Below are positions 1 to 5,444 of a DNA stretch of 6,883 nt, piece after piece. Origin of the DNA: Acidiferrobacterales bacterium (lineage in GTDB: Bacteria; Pseudomonadota; Gammaproteobacteria; Acidiferrobacterales; Sulfurifustaceae); contig WGFP01000058.1 in assembly GCA_015492195.1 (NCBI GenBank), positions 1 to 6,883 of the forward strand, read 5' to 3'. A program made the translations under genes and the position numbers. Each line of letters opens with the position of its first letter. The stretch's first letter is position 1. The notes under the pieces were generated by a model. The model was not told where the DNA came from. It made no database searches and saw only the letters and a program-made list of their open reading frames with translations.

Positions 1-1
1 C

Positions 2-1003
2 TATAGCGTAATTGTTAATAAATCAACCGTACCGGTGGGGACGGCAGACAGGGTTAGGGCTGCGATTCAGCAAGAACTGCAGCAACGCTCATTGGGTGTT
101 CCATTTGATGTGGTGAGCAATCCCGAGTTTCTGAAAGAAGGGGGCGCTGTCGAGGATTTCATGCGGCCGGACCGCGTTATTATCGGGACAGACAGCGAGC
201 GCGCCCGGAAAATCATGCATGATCTGTATATGCCCTTTATGCGCACGCATGAGCGCCTGCTTTTCATGGGCGTGAAAGAAGCGGAAATGACCAAGTATAC
301 GGCTAATGCCATGCTTGCCACCAAGATTTCATTTATGAATGAAATCGCCGGTTTGTGCGATCGCATGGGGGTTGACGTCGAGAGCGTCAGACAAGGCATC
401 GGCTCCGATTCCCGAATCGGGTATTCCTTTATTTATCCAGGATCGGGTTATGGGGGATCTTGTTTTCCAAAGGACATCAAAGCCCTGATACGCATGTCCT
501 ACGAACATGGAATTGATCCACTGGTGCTTCAGGCAGTCGAGGCCAGGAATGAGTCACAGAAACTTGTTTTATTTGAGAAAATCACCAAGTACTTTGGCGA
601 AGATCTGAAGAATCTCACCTTCGGTCTTTGGGGTCTCGCCTTTAAGCCGGGCACAGACGATATGCGCGAGGCGCCCTCTATTACGCTTCTGGAAAAGCTG
701 ATCGGCGCCGGGGCCCGGGTCAAGGCCCATGACCCGGCTGCCATGTCGGCAGCGAGACGTGAACTCCCATCTTCTTGGTTCAAAACTGGTAGTCTTGAGC
801 TTGTTGAAGGCCAGTATGACGCGCTTGAAGGAGTGGATGCCATGATTCTTGTCACGGAATGGAAGCCCTTCCGTTATCCGGATTTTGCGCTGATGAAGAA
901 AGTAATGAAAAACCCCATCATCTTTGATGGGAGAAATCAGTATGATCCGGCTTATATGCATAATGAGGGTTTCGAATATCAAGGCATTGGGCGCAGGGTA
1001 TGA
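2..1003 (+). CDS. ugd: UDP-glucose 6-dehydrogenase, 5'-truncated by window edge
   Basis: Oxidises UDP-glucose to UDP-glucuronate with two NAD+ in the cytoplasm, supplying precursors for exopolysaccharide, capsule or LPS. The reading frame is open to the left edge and begins inside the conserved VNKSTVPVGT segment of the Rossmann domain. The GTG at 35 is the V of that motif, not a start, so the real start and the NAD-binding glycine motif lie outside the window. Visible family landmarks are SNPEFLKEG (NPEFL(R/K)EG motif), the central helical-domain stretch KYTANAMLATKISFMNE, the catalytic GSGYGGSCFPKD with its cysteine codon at 461-463, and the UDP-binding C-terminal domain with GLAFKPGTDDMREAPS. 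The C-terminus appears intact. galU follows after 28 bp on the same strand, and its product makes Ugd's substrate, so the two are probably co-transcribed. GDP-mannose dehydrogenase is a paralogous alternative, but the close galU linkage and motif wording favour Ugd. Confidence 0.95.
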   Translation, partial: YSVIVNKSTVPVGTADRVRAAIQQELQQRSLGVPFDVVSNPEFLKEGGAVEDFMRPDRVIIGTDSERARKIMHDLYMPFMRTHERLLFMGVKEAEMTKYTANAMLATKISFMNEIAGLCDRMGVDVESVRQGIGSDSRIGYSFIYPGSGYGGSCFPKDIKALIRMSYEHGIDPLVLQAVEARNESQKLVLFEKITKYFGEDLKNLTFGLWGLAFKPGTDDMREAPSITLLEKLIGAGARVKAHDPAAMSAARRELPSSWFKTGSLELVEGQYDALEGVDAMILVTEWKPFRYPDFALMKKVMKNPIIFDGRNQYDPAYMHNEGFEYQGIGRRV

Positions 1004-1031
1004 GTAAATTGTTCAATATTGGGTCCGGCGG

Positions 1032-1901
1032 ATGAAACGTATAACTAAAGCCGTTTTTCCTGTTGCCGGCCTGGGGACCCGGTTTCTGCCCGCAACCAAA
1101 GCGAGCCCGAAAGAAATGCTGCCGGTTGTGGATAAGCCGATTATCCAATATGCAGCGGAGGAGGCGATTGCGGCGGGGATCGATGAATTGATCTTTGTTA
1201 CCGGACGCCATAAGCGTTCGATCGAGGATCACTTCGACAAAGCGTATGAATTAGAAGTCGAATTGAGCGCCAAGGGCAAGAGTAATTTATTAAATATCGT
1301 CCGCAATGTCCTGCCAAACAATGTATCTTGTGTATATATCCGGCAGGCGGAAGCCTTGGGGCTGGGTCATGCCGTTTTACGCGCCAAGCAGGTTGTTGGG
1401 GGTGATGCCTTTGCGGTGATTCTTGCCGATGACTTGATTCGTGGCGAGCCGAGCGCCTTGAAACAGATGATCGATCTTCATGCTAAACATGGGTGCTCGG
1501 TTATTGGCGTGCAGAATGTTGCGCGCGAAGAAACGTTACATTATGGAATCGTCCAGGTTACGCCAATGGAACCGGGGGTGAGTCGCATGGAAGCGATTGT
1601 CGAAAAACCCGCCCCAGATAAAGCCCCTTCGACGCTGGCGGTGGTGGGGCGCTATATTCTGACGCCGACTATATTTGCTCAACTTGAGAAAGTGCAGGCC
1701 GGTGCTGGAGGCGAAATACAGTTATCCGATGCAATCGGGGCCCTTCTTAAACATGAAACCATATTGGCTTATGAATTTACCGGAAAGCGCTATGATTGCG
1801 GCAGCAAATTCGGTTACTTGCAGGCTACCGTGGAGTATGCTTTGGAGCACCCGGATTTGAAGAATAAATTCCGGTCTTATATTAAGGATCTAAAACTATA
1901 G
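1032..1901 (+). CDS. galU: UTP-glucose-1-phosphate uridylyltransferase
   Basis: Makes UDP-glucose and pyrophosphate from UTP and glucose-1-phosphate; cytoplasmic. The 289-residue length is normal for bacterial GalU. Residues 11-23 give the nucleotide-binding loop VAGLGTRFLPATK. It is followed by SPKEMLPVVDKPIIQY, the hallmark of this nucleotidyltransferase family, then ALGLGHAV, the metal-binding ILADD strand, the VEKP segment with a conserved lysine, and GRYILTP. The ATG at 1032 is preceded by the purine-rich stretch GGGTCCGGCGG and places the start right before the conserved ITKAVFPVAG strand. It lies 28 bp after ugd and likely shares its transcript, which couples UDP-glucose formation to its oxidation. 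A frame-shifted open stretch at 1675-1860 is only a shadow of this gene. Confidence 0.97.
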   Translation: MKRITKAVFPVAGLGTRFLPATKASPKEMLPVVDKPIIQYAAEEAIAAGIDELIFVTGRHKRSIEDHFDKAYELEVELSAKGKSNLLNIVRNVLPNNVSCVYIRQAEALGLGHAVLRAKQVVGGDAFAVILADDLIRGEPSALKQMIDLHAKHGCSVIGVQNVAREETLHYGIVQVTPMEPGVSRMEAIVEKPAPDKAPSTLAVVGRYILTPTIFAQLEKVQAGAGGEIQLSDAIGALLKHETILAYEFTGKRYDCGSKFGYLQATVEYALEHPDLKNKFRSYIKDLKL

Positions 1902-1930
1902 ATATGTAGCTATTCCTGAATACGGGCAAC

Positions 1931-1936
1931 TATAAT
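1931..1936 (+). promoter_or_regulatory. possible -10 box for the DsrE-family gene
   Basis: A perfect TATAAT lies in the 91-bp gap between galU and the DsrE-family gene and would give a leader of about 50 nt. I see no convincing -35 hexamer 16-18 bp upstream (AGCTAT or similar). It could be a weak or activator-dependent promoter, or chance in an AT-rich gap. Confidence 0.3.
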
Positions 1937-1992
1937 CCTTCGCGGGTGGTGAGGTTAATAAGCGATATATTGGGTGTTTTTGGGGAACCCCG

Positions 1993-2361
1993 ATGGCCAA
2001 CAAGCTGATGGTAATCATGGTGAATACCGATCCGACTGATCCGGCGGAGCTGGGCGCGCCGTTTTTCCAGGCGACCGTGGCGGCGGCGATGGAGTATGAC
2101 GTGGAAGTGGTCCTGACGGCGCGTGCCGGAGAATTGGCGATCAAGGGCGTGGCCGATAAAATCCACGTGAAGGCGGATAACCCTAAGACGGTGTACGATT
2201 ACATCAAGGACGCCCATGAGGCGGGTGTGAAGTTCAAAGTCTGTACACCGACCCTGGAGTTGTGGGGCAATGAACTGATCCCTGAAATTGAAGAAACCGT
2301 CGGTGCTGCCTATGTCATCAGCAAGGCCATGGACGATGACACCGTTACGTTTACTTACTAG
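1993..2361 (+). CDS. DsrE/DsrF-family protein, single-cysteine type
   Basis: A small 122-residue soluble alpha/beta protein of the DsrE/DsrF/TusD superfamily, whose members carry persulfide sulfur on a cysteine in sulfur relay or sulfur oxidation. Seen here: an N-terminal strand KLMVIMVNTDP, an early helix with APFFQATVAAAMEYDVEVV, and one cysteine (residue 84) in KVCTPTLEL, the position where DsrE-like proteins have their active-site cysteine. The C-terminus ends in a hydrophobic strand, VTFTY. There is no signal peptide or membrane segment. The start ATG is preceded by TTTTTGGGGAACCCCG, whose GGGG is a plausible ribosome site. It stands alone, with no dsrF/dsrH or tusBC genes nearby, so a partner cannot be named from context. 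The family assignment is fairly secure. A role in intracellular sulfur transfer is inferred from the family and could be wrong. Confidence 0.8.
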   Translation: MANKLMVIMVNTDPTDPAELGAPFFQATVAAAMEYDVEVVLTARAGELAIKGVADKIHVKADNPKTVYDYIKDAHEAGVKFKVCTPTLELWGNELIPEIEETVGAAYVISKAMDDDTVTFTY

Positions 2362-2388
2362 CTATATACACATAAATAAAAGATCCGC

Positions 2389-2946
2389 TTGAATCCGATC
2401 ACCGCACAACAGGCATGGAGGATCCTACAACAAGCGGATTGCCTGTATTCGGCCAAGGAAGTCGAGACCGTGCTGGACAGAATGGCCTCAGAGATTACGC
2501 AGAAACTCGCCGATGTGGATCCCCTCCTGGTGTGCATCATGACCGGCGGGGTCGTCCCTTTTGGTAAACTCCTTCCCAAATTGCAGTTTCCTTTTCAGAT
2601 CGACTATGTGCATGCCACCCGTTACGGTCGTAGCCTGCATGGCGGACAGCTGAAATGGCACGTTGCTCCCATGCAGAACCCGGAAGGCCGAGTTGTATTG
2701 CTGATCGATGATATTCTGGATGAGGGCGCGACATTGGCGGGGATCGAGGCGCGCTATCGGTCTGATAAGGCGCGTGAAGTGTACAAAGCGGTGCTCGTGA
2801 TCAAAAACAGAAAACGGACCCACGACGTCAAGGTCGAATTTGCCGGACTCGAGGTCCCGAACCGCTATGTATTCGGCTACGGCATGGACTATAAAGGCTA
2901 TCTGCGCAATGCACCGGGTATCTATGCCGAAGCGGAGGGAGCATGA
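2389..2946 (+). CDS. hpt: hypoxanthine-guanine phosphoribosyltransferase
   Basis: Converts hypoxanthine or guanine plus PRPP to IMP or GMP in the cytoplasm (purine salvage). The 185-residue type I phosphoribosyltransferase fold is clear. MTGGVVPFGKLL at 51-62 is the pyrophosphate-side loop, HATRYG at 75-80 belongs to the flexible loop, and VVLLIDDILDEGATL at 102-116 is the PRPP signature with its acidic pair. VLVIKNRKR around K139 gives the lysine expected to contact the purine 6-oxo group, and RYVFGYGMDYKGYLRN near the C-terminus forms the purine pocket. The only start that keeps the N-terminal helix (QQADCLYSAKEV, typical of the family) is TTG at 2389. The frame closes upstream with TAA at 2377, and the next in-frame ATG is residue 32. 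No strong ribosome site is visible. Its stop overlaps the start of the next gene in ATGA, suggesting translational coupling to the phosphorylase that supplies its base. Confidence 0.93.
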   Translation: MNPITAQQAWRILQQADCLYSAKEVETVLDRMASEITQKLADVDPLLVCIMTGGVVPFGKLLPKLQFPFQIDYVHATRYGRSLHGGQLKWHVAPMQNPEGRVVLLIDDILDEGATLAGIEARYRSDKAREVYKAVLVIKNRKRTHDVKVEFAGLEVPNRYVFGYGMDYKGYLRNAPGIYAEAEGA

Positions 2947-3701
2947 CAACAGTCGGGATCATCGGCGGCAGCGGCCTGACCAACCTCAAGAATCTGAAGA
3001 TCACGCGGCGCGAAGTGGTCCGGACGCCCTATGGCGAACCGTCCGCGCCGATGGTGTACGGCCAGTTGGGTGGACGGGAGGTGGTGTTTCTCCCGCGCCA
3101 TGGGCCTGGGCATACCATCCCCCCGCACGAGGTCAATTACCGGGCCAATATCTGGGCGCTCAAGGAAACCGGCGTGACCAGGGTGATTGCCGTTAATGCG
3201 GTCGGGGGGATCTCTCGCGATTATCTGAAACCCGGAACACTCGTCTTTCCCGATCAGATTATTGATTATACATACGGACGCGCCCATACGTTTTTCGGAA
3301 GCGAGCTCAAGCAAGTCACGCACATCGATTTCAGTTATCCCTACTGTGAGGAACTGCGTCGGATGCTGGTCGAAGCGGCCAGGCAGGCCAAGCTGGAAGC
3401 GGCGGAGTCCGGCACCTACGCCGCCACCCAGGGCCCGCGTTTCGAGTCCGCCGCTGAGATCGCGCGCATCGAACGCGACGGCGGCGATGTCGTCGGCATG
3501 ACCGGCATGCCGGAAGCCGGTTTGGCGAAAGAGCTTGAACTGTGTTACGCCTCCGTGGCGGTAGTCGTAAACCCGGCGGCGGGAAAAGTTAAGAAAGAGG
3601 TTAGCTTGAAGGAAATCGAGAAGAATCTGGAGACGGGTATGGCTACGGTTCGCGTATTACTGGAGCAAGCGATACCGATGGTGGTGAAGAGTGAGGGGTG
3701 A
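2943..3701 (+). CDS. mtnP: S-methyl-5'-thioinosine phosphorylase (MTAP/PNP family)
   Basis: A 252-residue trimeric-type nucleoside phosphorylase that cleaves a purine nucleoside with phosphate to free base and (methylthio)ribose-1-phosphate. Landmarks in order: GIIGGSGL (5-12, phosphate loop), PRHGPGHTIPPHEVNYRAN (51-69, phosphate binding), NAVGGI (85-90), DQIIDYT (104-110), TQGPRFES (162-169) and VVGMTGMPEA (183-192, ribose/methylthio pocket with Met186). The base-recognition segment reads VVNPAAGK at 208-215. Adenine-specific MTA phosphorylases have an Asp-rich D-x-D there, so Asn210 suggests a 6-oxopurine substrate such as methylthioinosine, as reported for P. aeruginosa PA3004. This specificity is inferred. 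The 4-bp overlap with hpt fits a route methylthioinosine to hypoxanthine to IMP, recycling by-products of polyamine synthesis. Plain inosine/guanosine phosphorylase activity is the main alternative. The gene ends 4 bp from the convergent csiV stop. Confidence 0.88.
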   Translation: MTTVGIIGGSGLTNLKNLKITRREVVRTPYGEPSAPMVYGQLGGREVVFLPRHGPGHTIPPHEVNYRANIWALKETGVTRVIAVNAVGGISRDYLKPGTLVFPDQIIDYTYGRAHTFFGSELKQVTHIDFSYPYCEELRRMLVEAARQAKLEAAESGTYAATQGPRFESAAEIARIERDGGDVVGMTGMPEAGLAKELELCYASVAVVVNPAAGKVKKEVSLKEIEKNLETGMATVRVLLEQAIPMVVKSEG

Positions 3702-3705
3702 GGAT

Positions 3706-4281
3706 CTATTTCGCCGGCTCAATGTACACCAAGGCGCCGAACTTGGGGTGGTCGAAATAGTGGATTTGACGGCTTTTGATCCGGCGCCGGCTTTTGATTT
3801 GATACGTCTGCTGGGAAGCTTCAGTCGGATCCCCGAAAAATCCTCTTTGTGACTCGTTCAGCGTTAAATCGAGATTCACGTGTAGAAAGCGGCTTAGGTA
3901 AAACTTTAAGACCCCATCCAGCTTCATATCCGCGCTGTTTATCCGAATTGGTTTTGTGGTGGATTTCGCTTCGGCGTTTTGTACCCAACGTTTGTGCGCC
4001 AGGATGCGGTAGTCCCCGTCGTTTTGTATGATAGCCGCCGCCTCGGAGAGCGCCGATCCGGACAGCGGCGCATCTTTGGGACGGATGGCGTCGGAAAGGT
4101 CGGATGTCATCGGTTCAAGCCCATCCTTCAGCCATAGTTCACCGCCTTCCAGATGGGGTAAACGGTTTTCAAATACCAGTACTTCCACCGTATAAGTGGG
4201 AGCAGGCGTGGTCGTGGTGGCGGCGTGTGTCTGCAGCCAGGGCAGGAAGATCATAAAAAATATGACGAAAATCCGTTGCAT
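3706..4281 (-). CDS. csiV: CsiV-family peptidoglycan-binding protein, exported
   Basis: A 191-residue predicted periplasmic protein of the CsiV family. In Vibrio cholerae, CsiV binds peptidoglycan and works with LpoA to activate PBP1A. The N-terminus has a signal peptide: Arg3, then the hydrophobic run IFVIFFMIFLPWL, and a THA-A cleavage site near residue 20. The mature protein opens with the family's typical YTVEVLVFENR strand. It ends with RRIKSRQIHYFDHPKFGALV, also highly characteristic. I chose ATG 4281 because GGAAACGG lies at ribosome-site distance and a TATAAT stands upstream. ATG 4293 would add four residues (METD) but lies very close to the promoter. The longer open frame to 4482 runs antisense into def and lacks the signal-peptide layout. 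It is transcribed leftward like mfd, convergent with the phosphorylase gene and divergent from def. The role here is inferred from the family. Confidence 0.87.
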   Translation of the reverse strand: MQRIFVIFFMIFLPWLQTHAATTTTPAPTYTVEVLVFENRLPHLEGGELWLKDGLEPMTSDLSDAIRPKDAPLSGSALSEAAAIIQNDGDYRILAHKRWVQNAEAKSTTKPIRINSADMKLDGVLKFYLSRFLHVNLDLTLNESQRGFFGDPTEASQQTYQIKSRRRIKSRQIHYFDHPKFGALVYIEPAK

Positions 4282-4286
4282 GTCCG

Positions 4287-4316
4287 TTTCCATTGATGGT
4301 GGCGCATAATTATAGT
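4287..4316 (+). promoter_or_regulatory. possible def promoter
   Basis: TTTCCA (4287-4292) and TATAGT (4311-4316) are separated by 18 bp and match the sigma70 hexamers at four and five of six positions. A start near 4323 would give a 30-nt leader for def. The -10 overlaps the csiV -10 on the other strand, so the two promoters would compete. The call rests on hexamer matches only. Confidence 0.3.
4309..4314 (-). promoter_or_regulatory. -10 box of the csiV promoter
   Basis: Read leftward, the sequence is a perfect TATAAT. It predicts a start of transcription near 4302 and a leader of about 20 nt before ATG 4281, with a ribosome site in between. The -35 position gives only TTCGAA (three of six consensus bases), inside a 10-bp palindrome TCGAATTCGA at 4333-4342 that could also be a regulator site. 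Confidence 0.45.
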
Positions 4317-4353
4317 ATGTCTGATTTCTGATTCGAATTCGAGTGCTGGTCCG

Positions 4354-4872
4354 ATGCCGACGAGACGCGTTCTGAAAATGGGCGACCCGCTGCTGTACCG
4401 TAAGGCCGCCCCCGTGGAAAACTTCAACACACCGGAGCTGGACAGCCTGATCGCCGATATGTTTGCCACCATGGTGGAACAAAACGGCGCGGGCCTCGCC
4501 GCCCCACAGATCGGCGTATCCCAGCGGGTCGTGATATTCGGCGTCGAATCCAACCCGCGCTATCCGGAAGTAGAACCGGTTCCGACCACTGTTTTGATCA
4601 ACCCTCAGCTGGAGCCGATAGGGGAGGAGATGGAGGACGGCTGGGAGGGGTGCTTAAGCGTGCCTGGCCTGCGTGGTTTGGTGAGTCGCTACAAGAACCT
4701 GCGCTACACCGGCTTTGACCAGCAAGGCAAGCCCATCGACCGTACGGTTTCCGGTTTTCATGCACGGGTTGTGCAACATGAGGTCGATCATCTGGACGGG
4801 ATTTTGTTTCCCATGCGCCTCAGGGACATCCGCCTGCTGGGTTTTGAAGAGGCGTTGTTTCCGGATTTATAA
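4354..4872 (+). CDS. def: peptide deformylase
   Basis: Removes the formyl group from the N-terminal methionine of new proteins at the ribosome exit; a metal enzyme, usually Fe2+. All three family motifs are present: GAGLAAPQIG at residues 45-54, EGCLSVP at 98-104 with metal-ligand Cys100, and QHEVDHLDG at 141-149 with ligands His142 and His146 and catalytic Glu143. The 172-residue length is typical. The N-terminus RRVLKMGDPLLYRKAAPV resembles the variant deformylases found apart from the classic def-fmt pair, and no fmt or rsmB is adjacent here. It may therefore be a second deformylase of the genome, although the rest of the genome is not visible. It diverges from csiV across 72 bp. The GIY-YIG nuclease gene follows 52 bp downstream on the same strand, with a palindromic repeat in between. 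Confidence 0.96.
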   Translation: MPTRRVLKMGDPLLYRKAAPVENFNTPELDSLIADMFATMVEQNGAGLAAPQIGVSQRVVIFGVESNPRYPEVEPVPTTVLINPQLEPIGEEMEDGWEGCLSVPGLRGLVSRYKNLRYTGFDQQGKPIDRTVSGFHARVVQHEVDHLDGILFPMRLRDIRLLGFEEALFPDL

Positions 4873-4876
4873 TTAT

Positions 4877-4903
4877 GTCATTCCGGCGAATGCCGGAATC
4901 CAG
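4877..4903 (+). repeat. 27-bp palindromic repeat, copy 1 (upstream of nuclease)
   Basis: The perfect 8-bp arms ATTCCGGC (4880-4887) and GCCGGAAT (4892-4899) flank a 4-nt loop GAAT, with GTC before and CCAG after. It starts 5 bp after the def stop. The same 27 bp occur inverted downstream of the nuclease gene, split by an insertion, and a diverged copy lies at 5382-5408. It belongs to the widespread proteobacterial repeat type that gives spurious PANAGIQ/PAEAGIQ peptides. There is no T-tract after it, so it is not an ordinary terminator. Confidence 0.9.
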
Positions 4904-4913
4904 GGATGACGAC

Positions 4914-4920
4914 AAGGGGG
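4914..4920 (+). promoter_or_regulatory. ribosome binding site of the nuclease gene
   Basis: AAGGGGG ends 4 nt before ATG 4925 and is the strongest Shine-Dalgarno-like stretch I see in the window. It fixes the start of the small nuclease and supports it as a real, translated gene. Confidence 0.6.
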
Positions 4921-4924
4921 CGTT

Positions 4925-5215
4925 ATGGAGCGACAGCCATGTGTGTATCTTTTAGCCAGTAAACGAAATGGAACTTTATACACAGGTGTGACTTCCACTC
5001 TGTTGAAGCGGGTTTGGGAGCATAAGAATAATGTAATTGAAGGCTTTACCAAGAAATATGGTGTACATACCTTGGTTTGGTATGAGGTACATGAAACGAT
5101 GGAATCAGCCATTCAGCGGGAAAAAACGATTAAGAACTGGAAGCGGGCCTGGAAGATAAAGGTGATAGAGGAGATGAATCCACAATGGCGGGATTTGTAT
5201 CCTGATTTGTTGTGA
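4925..5215 (+). CDS. small GIY-YIG nuclease
   Basis: A 96-residue stand-alone GIY-YIG domain (COG2827-like putative endonuclease). The GIY half is CVYLLAS (catalytic-type Tyr8) and the YIG half is LYTGVT (Tyr19). Then come the conserved Arg29 and His33 in LLKRVWEHK, TKKYGVHTLVWYE, and the metal-binding Glu66 in AIQREKTIKNWKRAWK; it ends WRDLYPDLL as relatives do. The nuclease core looks complete, with no extra DNA-binding domain. By hand count 4921-5215 is about 42% GC, against 65% in one 60-bp line of def (4381-4440), which suggests transfer. Identical 27-bp palindromes flank it in inverted orientation (4877-4903; 5267-5283 plus 5445-5460). Related GIY-YIG proteins, reported as Ssn, cut single-stranded DNA at genomic repeats of this style in Neisseria. 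Acting on the local repeats is my inference. A UvrC fragment or YhbQ/UPF0213 protein fits less well. Confidence 0.88.
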   Translation: MERQPCVYLLASKRNGTLYTGVTSTLLKRVWEHKNNVIEGFTKKYGVHTLVWYEVHETMESAIQREKTIKNWKRAWKIKVIEEMNPQWRDLYPDLL

Positions 5216-5266
5216 TAAAGTTTTTTGTAGTGGAAGTAGCATGGTCAATGAGAGTGTAACGGTAGT

Positions 5267-5283
5267 CTGGATTCCGGCATTCG
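5267..5283 (-). repeat. 27-bp palindromic repeat, copy 2, first part (interrupted)
   Basis: CTGGATTCCGGCATTCG is the exact reverse complement of 4887-4903 in copy 1. It stops abruptly at CATTCG (5278-5283), which is repeated at 5445-5450. This is the left part of a copy split by the element at 5284-5444. Confidence 0.85.
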
Positions 5284-5307
5284 AGGATGTGTGAAAACCC
5301 ATCGTTA

Positions 5308-5335
5308 CTCCGCCCCGGATCAAGTCCGGGGTGAC
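5308..5335 (+). repeat. palindromic repeat, variant type (CCCCGGA stem)
   Basis: Perfect 7-bp arms CCCCGGA (5313-5319) and TCCGGGG (5325-5331) surround TCAAG, followed by TGAC as in the other repeats. The sequence differs from the 27-bp family but the plan is the same: CTnnn, stem, short loop, stem, TGAC. It matches a palindrome type common in many proteobacterial genomes. It lies inside the 161-bp element. A nearby 11-bp palindrome, CTGGAGTCCAG, is at 5342-5352. Confidence 0.75.
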
Positions 5336-5381
5336 AGGAAGCTGGAGTCCAGACGACACGCATCAATAAAATCAAAGAGTG

Positions 5382-5408
5382 CTGGATGCCGGCTTCCGCC
5401 GGCATGAC
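5382..5408 (-). repeat. 27-bp palindromic repeat, copy 3 (diverged)
   Basis: It matches the reverse complement of copy 1 at 23 of 27 positions. The arms are ATGCCGGC (5386-5393) and GCCGGCAT (5398-5405) with loop TTCC. Two differences are a paired T-A to G-C change in the stem and the other two are in the loop, so the 8-bp stem is fully kept. It has the same orientation as the interrupted copy 2 and lies within the element. Confidence 0.88.
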
Positions 5409-5444
5409 ACTAGGCATGTTCATTTACGAGTTTTCACACAGTCT

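Larger units (their letters stand above)
5284..5444. mobile_element. MITE-like insertion, 161 bp, inside a palindromic repeat
   Basis: The ends are AGGATGTGTGAAAAC (5284-5298) and, read inward from the other side, AGACTGTGTGAAAAC (5444-5430): a terminal inverted repeat matching at 13 of 15 positions. CATTCG flanks it on both sides (5278-5283 and 5445-5450), as expected for a 6-bp target duplication. Removing the element and one CATTCG restores a 27-bp repeat identical to the copy at 4877-4903. It is too short to code for a transposase, so it would have been moved by a transposase elsewhere. Inside it are two further palindromes (5308-5335 and 5382-5408). I cannot assign it to an IS family. 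Insertion at the tip of a palindrome recalls IS1397, which targets E. coli REP loops. Chance juxtaposition of repeat fragments is the alternative. Confidence 0.7.

Noticed and set aside
35..37. GTG at 35 as the start of ugd
   Set aside because: It is the valine of the conserved STVPVGT motif and the frame is open to the window edge.
1982..1991. GGGGAACCCC palindrome just before the DsrE-family start
   Set aside because: A 2-nt loop is too tight for a stable hairpin and the G-run is more simply the ribosome site.
4282..4482. N-terminal extension of the csiV frame up to 4482
   Set aside because: It runs antisense through the start of def, hides the signal peptide behind 67 residues, and lies upstream of the TATAAT and ribosome site that fit ATG 4281.
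5191..5226. Rho-independent terminator after the nuclease gene (TTTTTT at 5221-5226)
   Set aside because: The T-run lacks a GC-rich stem directly before it. The only hairpin nearby, GGAT/ATCC at 5191-5202, is 4 bp long and too far away.
5105..5423. Leftward small open frames in the repeat region
   Set aside because: Their residues, such as MPAEAGIQ and CHPGLDPG, are translations of the palindromic repeats, and they overlap the nuclease gene in antisense.
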